DNA of 52,210 bases, from positions 1 to 52,210 of the forward strand of contig JAGQQG010000041.1 of the NCBI GenBank assembly GCA_020426325.1. Direction: 5' to 3'. The notes beneath the pieces were generated by a model, which did no database searches, had not been told where the DNA came from, and was given only the letters and a program-made list of their open reading frames with translations. Within the stretch, counting starts at the first letter, position 1. Each line of letters opens with the position of its first letter. The position numbers were made by a program, and so were the translations under genes. This DNA is from Planctomycetaceae bacterium. GTDB lineage: Bacteria > Planctomycetota > Planctomycetia > Planctomycetales > Planctomycetaceae. This document shows, piece by piece, positions 35,068 to 44,085 of the stretch.

Positions 35068-35501
35068 ACAGCACTTCTCACGGTCGGACTTCTCACTGAA
35101 GTGGAAGAGGGAACACGCCCACTCCAACAACAGAAAGTTCAGAGAGAGTGAAGCGGGGTACGTGGTCGTGGACCGTTTCTGGTGAGCTCCCAGCGGGGAA
35201 GAACGTGGTCTATCATCCAACCTCGATCGCGCGATCCGAACGCACTATTGCTTAGCGCACATCGCTGCGGTGATACTGCAACCACCATGAATGGCCGGGG
35301 CTGGACTGACCAACGGGAAGGAGGCCCCGAAGGTTGCGGCAACGACACCGGGACTTCGCGACAGGTCCGGCCATCCAGCCGAGTTTGAGATCGCTCCCTC
35401 CCGTCACAGCCACACAATCTAGACATCTCTTCTGAATTGTCGGAAGATCGTTGTATCTGTCCCGTTGATCAAAAAAGTGCACTCAGCCGGGGATTTGAGT
35501 C
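35068..35501. other. Intergenic gap with a dispersed hairpin
   Basis: 434 bases between paralogue 2 and the caspase-like gene. No open frame here is convincing. The clear element is the hairpin repeat at 35294-35330, which has a relative at 52161-52189. The gap probably also contains the promoter of the caspase-like gene, so the three exported-protein genes need not be one transcript. Confidence 0.55.
35294..35330. repeat. Dispersed hairpin repeat, family B copy 1
   Basis: The sequence GCCGGGGCTGGA, then CCAACGGGAAG, then GGCCCC is shared with bases 52161-52189; this copy has two short insertions (CTGA and GAG). CGGGGC at 35296-35301 pairs with GCCCCG at 35324-35329. Both copies are intergenic. 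Confidence 0.6.
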
Positions 35502-37679
35502 ATGCTCTCACGATGGGCCTTCATGATTGCGGCGGTTTTGTCATGCGCTGCCCAGATTTGCGCGGATGACAGCAGCAAGGGAACCTCCAATACGACAGCC
35601 GTCTTTCGACCGGTTGCTGAGCAGGCTCCGAGCAACAATGCTGCGATGTTTGTCGGCATCAATGAATTCTCGAACGATCCGAACATTCCGCCACTTCGTT
35701 TTGCGGTCCATGATGCCGTCGAACTGGCACATCTGTTCGTTGTGCGACTGAAACTGATTCCTGCGGCCAACTGTCATGTGGCCCTCTCCGGCACTCCGTT
35801 TGTCGATTCGGTCAATCAGCATCTAACCGAACTGAAACGACTGGGGGTGCACGTCATTGAGGCTGACAAAGCGGACGTGTTGAAGGCTTTGCTGCTCGTG
35901 CGCAGATCAGCGAAAGATGAGTCAAACCTGCTGATTATCAGCATCTCCTCGCATGGCTTCGATGACGGGACTGTCCCGTATGTCATGCCGACAGACGGGC
36001 TCCGCGACTTTCTGGCAGATACGGCTATCCGGCTGCAGTCGATCGAGGAGCAGATGCAATTGTCCCATGCCGGACACCGGCTTTTTCTCGTTGACGCCTG
36101 TCAGGAGAAGGTCTCTTTCGCTCCGGAGAAAGCGATCGCAACGAAGACCTCTTCAGCCATGAACGCCACATTTGCAGAGGCACTGAAGCAGCCGACCGGA
36201 CAGGCGAAACTGACTTCGTGCGATGTCGGCGAATTCAGCTATGAGTTTGGAGGCCTGCGCGGCTGCGGGCACGGTGTGTTCACAGCGACCCTGCTGGATG
36301 CTCTCGATGGAGGCGCCCCCGCAGACGAAGAGGGTCTCATCCGTATGCGTGCCGTTGCCGACTTCGTGCACAACGGAGTGAACCGTTGGATTGAGGACAT
36401 GAAGCGAACTGGCGGCGGTGACATGAAGCAGTCCCCCGCCTGGTTCGGTCCCAAGTCAGCCGAGGCATTGCCGCTGGCCGTTAAAGCAGGCGATGTCGTG
36501 ACATTAATCACGAATCTGAAGAAGCAGAAACTTCCTGCCGCCTTCAGTAACGATCTGCGTGATCAACTGATTGTCCGTCTGGAAAAGGTCGATGCTTCCA
36601 GTCCAACTGATCGCGAGTTGCTCAACACGACCCGTTCGTTTCTCGATGGCCAACTCGCCGCCCGGCTGTTCGTCCCCTATTTGCGTGATGCGTTGAAGGC
36701 TGAGCCCCCAATGCCAAGACCCGGAAAACCTGCTCTCCTGACTTCCCCTGTTGCCCGTCAACAAAAAGTTCGTGGCACCATCGTCGATACACGCGATCGC
36801 ATTGATCGAAATGGGCGAGTTGGTGTCATTCAGATCCCGGCATTTCGAGTTGAGACTGACCCTCCACAACCGGGATTCGCCTCGACAAGTTCGGAGCGTG
36901 ATGTCGAGATGGTGCTCGCGGATTTCGCGAAAGCAGGTGGAGTCGATGCATTGATCCTCGACTTGCGAGGCAATCACGGAGGATCACTCACCGCGGCGGT
37001 GAACTGTACCGGGCAGTTCGTCGACCAGGGCCCGATAGCTCAGGTCAAGATGCCGGATGGCCGCGTGCAAAGTTACGATGATCCTGATCGCGGGATGTTA
37101 TACTCTGGACCGATGTTAGTCCTTTGCGACAGCGAGACTGCTGCCGAAGCGGAGGTGTTTGCGGGAGCCATCAAAGACTGCCGTCGCGGTATCATCGTCG
37201 GTGATTCGAAGACTCGTGGAGCCGGTGTCGGCAAGAGTGACGAACGATACTACCGCGTTAATGGCGATTCGATTCTGGGACGTGGAGTTCATGCAGACGT
37301 GCCGCTTCCTTCCGTTATGCCTTACCAGAGTGTCCTCTCGTCATCGCTGGGGGAATTCGACCGAATCGCTGCGACCCAATTTGTGCAATACAATGTGGTA
37401 TCTGCACCAATCGTAGCCGCATTAAAACGGGCGACTTCCGGTCGTATTGATTCTTCTCAGGACTTCAGGTCGCTGCAAGACTATGTCGATTCCCTCAGCG
37501 AATTACCCGGTCGTGCGTCACTCACAATCACAGGTCAAGATCTACTCAACAGTTTCAAACTTGCACGAGGTGATCTGGCGATTGAGGGCGACGAGGCCCC
37601 GTTATTGTTCCCAGCACATTGGTACAACGATGAAATCCTCAACATTGCGCTGGACTACGTCCATGCGTTGCAACAGTGA
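35502..37679 (+). CDS. Exported caspase-like protease fused to a degenerate S41 domain
   Basis: 725 residues with a signal peptide (1-21). Residues 46-325 form a peptidase C14 (caspase/metacaspase) domain: AMFVGINEF opens it, the catalytic His151 is in ISISSHGFDDG and the catalytic Cys200 in LFLVDACQEK. A helical linker follows. Residues 424-620 match the S41 tail-specific protease fold (VGVIQIPAF, ALILDLRGNHGGS, GPMLVLCDSETAAEAEVFAGAIKD). In a gap-free match to CtpA-type enzymes the catalytic Ser falls at Ala548, and the Lys position near GDSKTRGAG reads Ala574. The S41 part is therefore probably a binding or scaffold domain. There is no PDZ domain. Follows the two secreted paralogues. Confidence 0.85.
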   Translation: MLSRWAFMIAAVLSCAAQICADDSSKGTSNTTAVFRPVAEQAPSNNAAMFVGINEFSNDPNIPPLRFAVHDAVELAHLFVVRLKLIPAANCHVALSGTPFVDSVNQHLTELKRLGVHVIEADKADVLKALLLVRRSAKDESNLLIISISSHGFDDGTVPYVMPTDGLRDFLADTAIRLQSIEEQMQLSHAGHRLFLVDACQEKVSFAPEKAIATKTSSAMNATFAEALKQPTGQAKLTSCDVGEFSYEFGGLRGCGHGVFTATLLDALDGGAPADEEGLIRMRAVADFVHNGVNRWIEDMKRTGGGDMKQSPAWFGPKSAEALPLAVKAGDVVTLITNLKKQKLPAAFSNDLRDQLIVRLEKVDASSPTDRELLNTTRSFLDGQLAARLFVPYLRDALKAEPPMPRPGKPALLTSPVARQQKVRGTIVDTRDRIDRNGRVGVIQIPAFRVETDPPQPGFASTSSERDVEMVLADFAKAGGVDALILDLRGNHGGSLTAAVNCTGQFVDQGPIAQVKMPDGRVQSYDDPDRGMLYSGPMLVLCDSETAAEAEVFAGAIKDCRRGIIVGDSKTRGAGVGKSDERYYRVNGDSILGRGVHADVPLPSVMPYQSVLSSSLGEFDRIAATQFVQYNVVSAPIVAALKRATSGRIDSSQDFRSLQDYVDSLSELPGRASLTITGQDLLNSFKLARGDLAIEGDEAPLLFPAHWYNDEILNIALDYVHALQQ

Positions 37680-37771
37680 AGTAAGGTGCCTGGCAATTAA
37701 TCTGGTCAGTTACGCGGAACGGAGATGCGAGAACGACGAATGCAGGCAATCCAAATCATCGGCAGAACAAT

Positions 37772-38305
37772 ATGAACAACAAGACTGAGCGTGCCGTGCT
37801 GGCTGGTGGCTGTTTCTGGGGAATGCAGGAGCTCATCTGTAAGTTGCCCGGTGTCCTGAGTACTCGGGTAGGGTACACCGGCGGCGATGTTCGCAATGCG
37901 ACTTACCGCAACCACGGTACACATGCTGAAGGGATCGAGGTGATTTTCGATCCTTCCATAACGAGCTATCGTAAACTCCTGGAATTCTTCTTCCAGATCC
38001 ACGATCCCACCACAAAGAATCGACAAGGGAATGATCATGGGATGTCCTACCGGTCGGCGATCTACTTTACCTGCGACGAGCAGAAGCAGGTGGCGCTGGA
38101 TACGATCGCGGACGTGAACGCGTCTGGCCTTTGGCCGGGAATGGTGGTGACGGAGGTCGAACCTGTTGGTGACTTCTGGGAAGCCGAGCCGGAGCATCAG
38201 GATTATCTGCAGCTCAATCCTGGCGGCTATACCTGCCACTATCCGCGACGGGACTGGGTGCTGCCGAAGCGGGCAGACTCGATCGAAATCCCCTCGAAAT
38301 CCTGA
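37772..38305 (+). CDS. msrA: Peptide methionine-(S)-S-oxide reductase
   Basis: 177 residues. MsrA reduces oxidised methionine in proteins. The catalytic Cys14 lies in [48 protein letters not shown] and [21 protein letters not shown] follow in the family order. The length is normal and no signal peptide is present, so it is cytoplasmic. No msrB is adjacent. It starts 92 bases after the caspase-like gene, probably as an independent unit. Confidence 0.96.
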   Translation: MNNKTERAVLAGGCFWGMQELICKLPGVLSTRVGYTGGDVRNATYRNHGTHAEGIEVIFDPSITSYRKLLEFFFQIHDPTTKNRQGNDHGMSYRSAIYFTCDEQKQVALDTIADVNASGLWPGMVVTEVEPVGDFWEAEPEHQDYLQLNPGGYTCHYPRRDWVLPKRADSIEIPSKS

Positions 38306-38417
38306 CCCTTCACCCAAGACTTTTCCCTCTGTCTTCACAGCAAGTCCTCTGTGAAACGTCATCGTCCCGGCCTGCATCAATTCGCAGCCCAGGTCATTCA
38401 CCATCGTACAGTCAGAT

Positions 38418-38441
38418 GGGGGCTGACGTCCCCCGCTCGCC
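38418..38441. repeat. Dispersed hairpin repeat, family A copy 1
   Basis: A GGGGGC stem, TGAC loop and GTCCCC stem (with one G-T pair), followed by CGCTCGCC. It ends 12 bases before the start codon of the DegT gene, directly 5' of its ribosome binding site AGGA, so it could affect translation. The family has two more copies at 51359-51386 and 51465-51492. Confidence 0.65.
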
Positions 38442-38453
38442 TCAGGAATCTCA

Positions 38454-39749
38454 ATGAACAACGTCCTTCATGCCATGCTCGCGGAGTCTCCCGAAGCGAT
38501 CTTTGCTCAACTCCCCCCCAAGCGTGTCGGTGAGACGGATCGGCGGTATCTGGATGAAGTGCTCAACGCGGGGTTTCGGAACACGATCGACCCGGCAGGG
38601 ATCTTTGCCCGGACCGAGGCAGCGTTTGCGGCGAAGTTTGGGGTGCGTTATGCGGTGTTGCATAACTCGGGGACCGGAACGATGCAGTCCTGTCTGCTGG
38701 CAGCGGGAGTCGGGCCGGGGGATGAGGTGATTGTGCCGCCGCTCACGGCGGTCGCGACTGCGGTCGTCGTCGTGCAGTGCGGAGCGGTCCCCGTGTTTGC
38801 GGACATCGACCCGGACACGTTCAACCTCGACCCGGCGGACGTGGCCCGCAGGATCACGCCTTTCACGAAGGCCATCATCCCGGTCAGCCTGTACGGCCTC
38901 GCTCCCGACTACGACGGGCTGATGGCTCTCGCAGCCGAGCATGACCTGACGGTGATCGAGGACAACGCGGAGTGCTTTCTCGGCGAGTACAAGGGGCGAA
39001 TGGTGGGAGCGATCGGCCATGCAGCCAGCTTCAGCTTTCAGGCGTCCAAGCACATGACGTCCGCGGGGGACGGCGGGGTCGTGATCACGGACGATCAGGA
39101 GTACGCGCAGAACATCCGCAAGCGGTCCTGTCTGGGGTACGCGACACTCGGTGCCAAGCCCGGGGACGTGTTCGTGCCGCGAGACGTCAGGCAGGACATC
39201 GACTTCGAGCGACACGACTTGATGGGTTACAACTTCCGCATGTCGGCTGTGCAGGCGGCTCTCGCGCTCGGTCAACTCGAACGACTGGACGCACTCGTCG
39301 CAGCCCGCATCCACATCGCCCGCATGTACCAGCAAGTGCTCGATGAGGAGCAATGCGACTGGCTCATCCCGCCCGTCGTCCCGGACGGCGCGTTGCACAC
39401 CTACTGGACTTGGGTCTGCAAGCTGGACGAAGAACGAGCGGGTGTCGACTGGCGCATGTTCCGCAAGGCGTTCATCGCCAATGGCGGCGACGGTCTCTAC
39501 TCCGCGTGGCGACCGGTGCATCTGGAACCGGTCTTCCGCAACCTCGCCTTCTACGGTCGCCCGGATCAGGCCCCCAACTTTGATCCTCGCTACAAGGGAA
39601 CGGTGAAGAGCTACCAGGAGGGAGACTGCCCCGTCTGCGAAGAATTGCAGCCTCGCCTGTGTCAGTTCAAGACGAGCATGCAGTCAATCGATGCCGTTGA
39701 GACGCAGGTGAACGCACTCAGGGCGACGATTCGTGAGATCGCCCGGTGA
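38454..39749 (+). CDS. DegT/DnrJ/EryC1/StrS-family PLP aminotransferase
   Basis: 431 residues. The family transaminates keto-sugars in the synthesis of amino sugars for glycans. PLP lysine is Lys199 in SFSFQASKHMTSAGDGG; HNSGTGTMQSCLLAAGVGPGDEVIVPPLT and the Asp of VIEDNAECFLGEYKG are the cofactor-binding regions. The C-terminal half is longer than minimal (PVCEELQPRLCQFKT), as in planctomycete members. AGGA at 38443-38446 is the ribosome binding site. It precedes a Gfo/Idh dehydrogenase by 158 bases. The two together suggest oxidation and amination of a sugar or cyclitol; the substrate is unknown. Confidence 0.92.
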   Translation: MNNVLHAMLAESPEAIFAQLPPKRVGETDRRYLDEVLNAGFRNTIDPAGIFARTEAAFAAKFGVRYAVLHNSGTGTMQSCLLAAGVGPGDEVIVPPLTAVATAVVVVQCGAVPVFADIDPDTFNLDPADVARRITPFTKAIIPVSLYGLAPDYDGLMALAAEHDLTVIEDNAECFLGEYKGRMVGAIGHAASFSFQASKHMTSAGDGGVVITDDQEYAQNIRKRSCLGYATLGAKPGDVFVPRDVRQDIDFERHDLMGYNFRMSAVQAALALGQLERLDALVAARIHIARMYQQVLDEEQCDWLIPPVVPDGALHTYWTWVCKLDEERAGVDWRMFRKAFIANGGDGLYSAWRPVHLEPVFRNLAFYGRPDQAPNFDPRYKGTVKSYQEGDCPVCEELQPRLCQFKTSMQSIDAVETQVNALRATIREIAR

Positions 39750-39907
39750 AGTCAGAACGATCTCACGTAGGATCGAATCCCATTGCTGGCGTTCGTTGTG
39801 TTCACGATTGGTGCGGATTATCCTGACGTGTCCTGCGGCATCACTCGATCGCCGTTCGTCTTTCTCATACTTTTTTCAGCAATCGAGAACGCAAACGGGA
39901 GTCAAAC

Positions 39908-41107
39908 ATGGAGACAACGAACGGACCGATCAATCGAAAGCTGCGGATGGGACTTGTCGGCGGCGGACAGGGAGCCTTCATCGGCCGCGTCCATGCGACG
40001 GCTGCCGTGATGGACAACCGGGCCGAACTTGTGGCTGGGGCTCTTTCGTCTAATCCAGAGAAGGCCAAAGCCTCCGCTCCGTCCTACGACATCAAGGACG
40101 ACCGGGCCTATGGGTCGTGGAAAGAAATGCTCGACACGGAAGCGTCTCTTCCTGAAGACAAGCGGATCGACTTTGTGTCGGTCGCAACCCCCAACTTCAC
40201 GCACTTCGAGATTGCCAAGTATGCGGTCCAGAAGGGTTTCAACGTCGTCTGTGACAAGCCGATGACCTTCGACTATGCCCAGGCGCTCGAACTGCAGAAA
40301 GCTGTCGAGGCGAGCGACGTCGTGTTTGCTGTCTCTCACAACTACACCGGCAACCCGCTCGTGCGTCAGGCGCGGCAGATGATCCTTGACGGAGAGTTGG
40401 GTGAGATTAACGCCATTCGCTCGAACTACATTCAAGGCTGGCTCCGCACAAGGCTGGAGGCAGAAGGTCAGAAGCAATCCGCGTGGCGGACCGATCCGTC
40501 CAAGTCCGGAGCCGCCGGTTGCTTTGGCGACATCGGCACGCACGCTTACAACCTGGCCCGCTACATGACCGGACTGCTTCCGGAGAAGATTTCCTGTCAC
40601 CTCAAAATCTTCGCTGAAGGCCGTCAGCTCGACGACTACGGCCACGCGGTGGTCCGGTTCGAGAACGGTGCTCTTGGAACAGTGACCGCCAGCCAGATCT
40701 CGCACGGTCGGGAGAACGATCTTTTCATTGAGATCGACGGCACCAAGGGAGCCATCCAGTGGCGACAGGAGACGCCGAACGCGATGACGTTCCGGCAGAA
40801 TGGCAAGCCGCACCAGATCTACTTCCGCGACCCCAATGCCCCCTTCTCGAATCAATTACAGGCGGCTGCCTGTCGAATTCCTGCAGGTCACCCCGAGGGC
40901 TACCTCGAAGCGTTCGGCAACGTCTACCGGGCTGCCTTCGATGCGATGGCCGAACGAGCGGTGGGCAACTCGGTCGAACGCAAGGACACCGTCTATCCCA
41001 ACGTCTACGACGGCGTCGAAGGCATGTACTTCATCCAGCAGTGTGTCGCCTCCAGCAAAGCCGGTGGAGAATGGCTCGACATGAAGTGCGACGCCGCCCG
41101 CCGATGA
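39908..41107 (+). CDS. Gfo/Idh/MocA-family NAD(P)-dependent oxidoreductase
   Basis: 399 residues. A Rossmann fold opens MGLVGGGQGAFIGRVHATAA for NAD(P) binding, with VSVATPNFTHFEIA and the catalytic-type Lys in CDKPMTFDY. The C-terminal substrate domain has GCFGDIGTHAYNLARYMTG, where the Asp and His act in catalysis. No Tat or Sec signal is visible, so it is cytoplasmic, unlike many planctomycete paralogues. It follows the DegT gene and precedes a symporter by 48 bases. Substrate unknown, likely a sugar or inositol. Confidence 0.93.
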   Translation: METTNGPINRKLRMGLVGGGQGAFIGRVHATAAVMDNRAELVAGALSSNPEKAKASAPSYDIKDDRAYGSWKEMLDTEASLPEDKRIDFVSVATPNFTHFEIAKYAVQKGFNVVCDKPMTFDYAQALELQKAVEASDVVFAVSHNYTGNPLVRQARQMILDGELGEINAIRSNYIQGWLRTRLEAEGQKQSAWRTDPSKSGAAGCFGDIGTHAYNLARYMTGLLPEKISCHLKIFAEGRQLDDYGHAVVRFENGALGTVTASQISHGRENDLFIEIDGTKGAIQWRQETPNAMTFRQNGKPHQIYFRDPNAPFSNQLQAAACRIPAGHPEGYLEAFGNVYRAAFDAMAERAVGNSVERKDTVYPNVYDGVEGMYFIQQCVASSKAGGEWLDMKCDAARR

Positions 41108-41155
41108 TATGAGGATCTCCGGTTTGCGATTTCGATTGCCTCAAAGTATCTCCAT

Positions 41156-42496
41156 ATGAGCGAAGCCCATCATCAGCCGCATCTGACGAAGTGGATCATC
41201 CTCGCGATCGTGCTGGCCATTGTGGCCGCGATGTTTGCTCCGACGTTTGCGATGTCGTTCGCGATCGGGGGTGAGATTTTTCTGCGGGTGCTGAAGATGA
41301 TCGTGGTGCCACTCGTGGTGGCGTCGGTCATGACGGGCATCCTCGGCATGGGGGACGTCCGCAAGCTGGGCAAACCGGGCCTGTACACGGTGATCTACTA
41401 TCTCGCCACGACTCTTCTCGCCGTCATCGTGGGACTGGTGGTGGTCAATATCGTGCGACCTGGTCTCTCCATGGGCGAGGAGGCGAAGGCCGGTGTTGCC
41501 GAGAGCAAACGGCCGAATGAGGTCCTGTTCGAACACCTCGCTGCCGAGACGGGCCTTTCGGATGATGCGATCGCGAAGACGTTTGGGGACAGCGACTACG
41601 TGGAACGGAAGGACCGTTCGATGGGCCGTATCTTCCGCAACCTCATCCTGATGCTGTTCACGGACAACCTGTTCGAGTCAGCCGTCGGCACACAACTGCT
41701 ACCATTGATCGTGTTCTCGATCGCATTTGCGGGTCTGCTCACGACGATGGGTGACGGAGTCAGCACGCTGAAGTCGTTCATCCTGGAGGCGAACAACGCG
41801 CTGATGGCGTTCATACTGCTCATCATGCGTGTCGCGCCGCTCGGCATCTTCTGTCTCGTCGCCGGTCGGTTCGGACAAGCGAATGCGAACGGGCAGTTCC
41901 TAGCCGAGTTGAGCAAGACCGGTTGGTACTCGGCGAGCGTGTTGATTGGTCTGGGAGTCCATTCGTTCATCACCCTGCCGGCCATTCTCTACTTCTTCAC
42001 GAAGCGGAATCCCTATCGCTTCATGGTGCAGATGGGACAGGCACTCCTGACAGCATTTTCGACAGCGAGTTCTTCCGCGACGCTGCCGCTGACGATGGAA
42101 GCAGCCGTCGACGAAGCTGGCATCTCCCGGCAATCGGTCGACTTCGTGCTGCCGCTGGGGGCGACGATCAATATGGATGGTACGGCTCTCTACGAAGCGG
42201 TCGCAGCCATCTTCATCGCACAAGTCGTCGGGGCCGATCTCTCATTCGCCCAACAGGTGACGGTTGCCATCACTGCGACGCTGGCCGCCATCGGGGCCGC
42301 AGGTATTCCGGAAGCAGGACTGGTGACGATGGTGATCGTCCTCACCGCCGTCGGTCTGCCGGTCGAGTACATCACGATCATTCTCTCCGTCGACTGGCTC
42401 CTCGACCGCTTCCGCACCACGGTCAACGTCTTCGGCGATGCGTGCGGGGCTGCCATTGTTGAGAAGTCGATGCCAGCTGCTGAGCCGGTAGGATGA
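41156..42496 (+). CDS. Dicarboxylate/amino acid:cation symporter (DAACS family)
   Basis: 446 residues with about eight membrane helices and two re-entrant loops. The family signatures are present: the serine-rich FSTASSSATLP at 301-311 (first hairpin) and GATINMDGTALYEA at 335-348, where NMDGT binds substrate and sodium. It imports a C4-dicarboxylate or an acidic or neutral amino acid with Na+ or H+. A 90-residue stretch between helices (about 103-160) is long and charged. The gene follows the Gfo/Idh gene by 48 bases and converges with the beta-helix gene only 11 bases away. Confidence 0.95.
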   Translation: MSEAHHQPHLTKWIILAIVLAIVAAMFAPTFAMSFAIGGEIFLRVLKMIVVPLVVASVMTGILGMGDVRKLGKPGLYTVIYYLATTLLAVIVGLVVVNIVRPGLSMGEEAKAGVAESKRPNEVLFEHLAAETGLSDDAIAKTFGDSDYVERKDRSMGRIFRNLILMLFTDNLFESAVGTQLLPLIVFSIAFAGLLTTMGDGVSTLKSFILEANNALMAFILLIMRVAPLGIFCLVAGRFGQANANGQFLAELSKTGWYSASVLIGLGVHSFITLPAILYFFTKRNPYRFMVQMGQALLTAFSTASSSATLPLTMEAAVDEAGISRQSVDFVLPLGATINMDGTALYEAVAAIFIAQVVGADLSFAQQVTVAITATLAAIGAAGIPEAGLVTMVIVLTAVGLPVEYITIILSVDWLLDRFRTTVNVFGDACGAAIVEKSMPAAEPVG

Positions 42497-42507
42497 CCGC
42501 TCGCGCC

Positions 42508-43470
42508 TCACTCGACTGGTGGGCAGGCTTCGATGATCAAGTTGTCGTTGATGATGTTCTGACCAAGTTGTGACGCTGGCTTACCTCGAATGGGCACATC
42601 ATCAGCACCTGAGAATGTGTTGCCGGTCACACTCCCGTCGGTCCCAGGCGTGAACGCCAAGGGAACCGTGAAACCCGCATAGCGATTGTTCGTCACTGTG
42701 AGATAAGTGTCCTTGTTCGGGCCGGCGTTAATCCAGACTGCGAACGTCCTTTCCTTTTGCTCCTCTGCAGAGAACGCATCATCAGCTTCAGTCGTACGTT
42801 CGATGATCGTATTCCCTTCCATGCGGCTGCCGCGGGCTGCATCGAAGTGGACTCCGACAATCTCGCCGCGGCCGTCAGCAAACCGTTTGAGGTGCAAGTC
42901 ATCGATACAGCAATCTTTCAGCAGGTTGCGTTCGCCGACGAGTCGTACTCCGTGCGGGATCGTGTGTCGCGATAACGATGAACCTCCCGTTGAGCGAATG
43001 TGGCAGTTTTCAATCCTCGAGTCGGCTCCCACCAGTCGAATGCCGAAATACGTATTCGCATCGAGTGTCATACCGGAGATCACGTGCTCCCGCGAACGTG
43101 AGTTCACCCGATCCGGCGAGTTGATGTCGATGCCAAAGTAGAAGCCCTGTATGGTTCCATTCGAGATAGTGAACTGTTTCCGATCAACAGCACGGACCCC
43201 GATTGCGGTGGTATCGCTCTTCCCCGATCCGATGAGCACATGCCCGTTCAGGTCTATTGTGACATGATCCGCTTCAATGCTGACAGCTGCACCGGACTCT
43301 GCTGAGTAAGACAAATCCTGAACGACGACGTACCGTCCCGGTGCAGTGATGACGATCGGCAGGTCAGCAATCTCGCGACGTCCGTCCCCTGCATCAGTCG
43401 GTCGCAAACTGATGACCGACAGGAAACCGCACAACAGGACCGTGTGCATCTTTGGGCTGGAGTCGGACAT
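42508..43470 (-). CDS. Secreted right-handed beta-helix protein
   Basis: 320 residues from the ATG at 43470; the frame stays open to 43728 but that part would overlap the VOC gene. A signal peptide lies in MHTVLLCGFLSVISLRPTDAG. The body has pectin-lyase-like coils: VSIEADHVTIDLNGHVLIG, QFTISNGTIQGFYFGIDI, SRIENCHIRSTGG, NLLKDCCIDD and GSVTGNTFSG. No catalytic acidic triplet is evident. Exported; a glycan-binding or lyase role is possible. It is unrelated in repeat detail to the long protein at the left edge. ATG 43449 is another possible start. Confidence 0.8.
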   Translation of the reverse strand: MSDSSPKMHTVLLCGFLSVISLRPTDAGDGRREIADLPIVITAPGRYVVVQDLSYSAESGAAVSIEADHVTIDLNGHVLIGSGKSDTTAIGVRAVDRKQFTISNGTIQGFYFGIDINSPDRVNSRSREHVISGMTLDANTYFGIRLVGADSRIENCHIRSTGGSSLSRHTIPHGVRLVGERNLLKDCCIDDLHLKRFADGRGEIVGVHFDAARGSRMEGNTIIERTTEADDAFSAEEQKERTFAVWINAGPNKDTYLTVTNNRYAGFTVPLAFTPGTDGSVTGNTFSGADDVPIRGKPASQLGQNIINDNLIIEACPPVE

Positions 43471-43552
43471 TATTTTGAATTGTTCAGCAGTTGATTGATG
43501 AGCGTGGGCAAACAGGAAACTTCGGAGATGCTTCGTTGTCAACGGATCGGGA

Positions 43553-43966
43553 TCACATGGAGTAATCGTTTCGCAGAGAGGCATCTTCGGTGAGGTATTC
43601 CACAAACTCCCATTCATTATTGTCCGCATCATGAAAATAAACTCGCTTGCGGTATGGATGAGGGTCCGCCTGAAACCCTTCTCGATAACCCGCCTGCCGC
43701 AGTGCGTTCGCCACTTGATCAGCGTCACTCACCACAATCCCTGCATGGTTGAAGCCGATGCCCGTGTAAGGTTCCTGCGACTGCTGTCGCTCGGAAGCCT
43801 GTGAGAGGGCAACGTATGACTCTGAAGTACCGACATGCACCCACTCCTTCCCGTCCGTCACACCTCGGTGGCGCACGACAAACTCGGGAATCGCAGTCGT
43901 GAGAAACCGGATCGCTTCCTCAAGATCGCCAACTGTCAGATTCACGTGTTCCACAAATGGTGACAT
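43553..43966 (-). CDS. VOC-family (glyoxalase/dioxygenase-like) protein
   Basis: 137 residues from the ATG at 43966. Two beta-alpha-beta-beta-beta modules: FVEHVNLTVGDLEEAIRFLT with a metal-site His, then GFNHAGIVVSDADQVANALRQ with a second His, and a final Glu in NNEWEFVEYLTE. The family includes glyoxalase I, fosfomycin resistance enzymes and extradiol dioxygenases; members this short act as dimers, and the exact reaction is not predictable. It lies 82 bases upstream of the beta-helix gene on the same strand. Confidence 0.85.
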   Translation of the reverse strand: MSPFVEHVNLTVGDLEEAIRFLTTAIPEFVVRHRGVTDGKEWVHVGTSESYVALSQASERQQSQEPYTGIGFNHAGIVVSDADQVANALRQAGYREGFQADPHPYRKRVYFHDADNNEWEFVEYLTEDASLRNDYSM

Positions 43967-44085
43967 GATCGCTCTCGATTCTTCCTGAAGATATGACGGA
44001 GTAACGTCCAACCGACGTCTATTCATCTCGTGTTCAAACCATTGTGACTCTATCCTCGGACATAGAAGCAGAATCCGTTACACCT

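Noticed and set aside
35502-37679. Caspase effector of a phage-defence system
   Set aside because: The protein has a signal peptide and no nucleotide cyclase, gasdermin, TIR or NTPase partner; an envelope role is more likely.
38451-39521. 356-codon open frame antisense to the DegT gene
   Set aside because: It mirrors a gene with clear PLP motifs; long antisense frames are expected from the codon bias here, and the translation is Arg/Asp/His-rich with no domain.
39902-40855. 317-codon open frame antisense to the Gfo/Idh gene
   Set aside because: It overlaps fully with a well-supported dehydrogenase and shows no domain or ribosome binding site.
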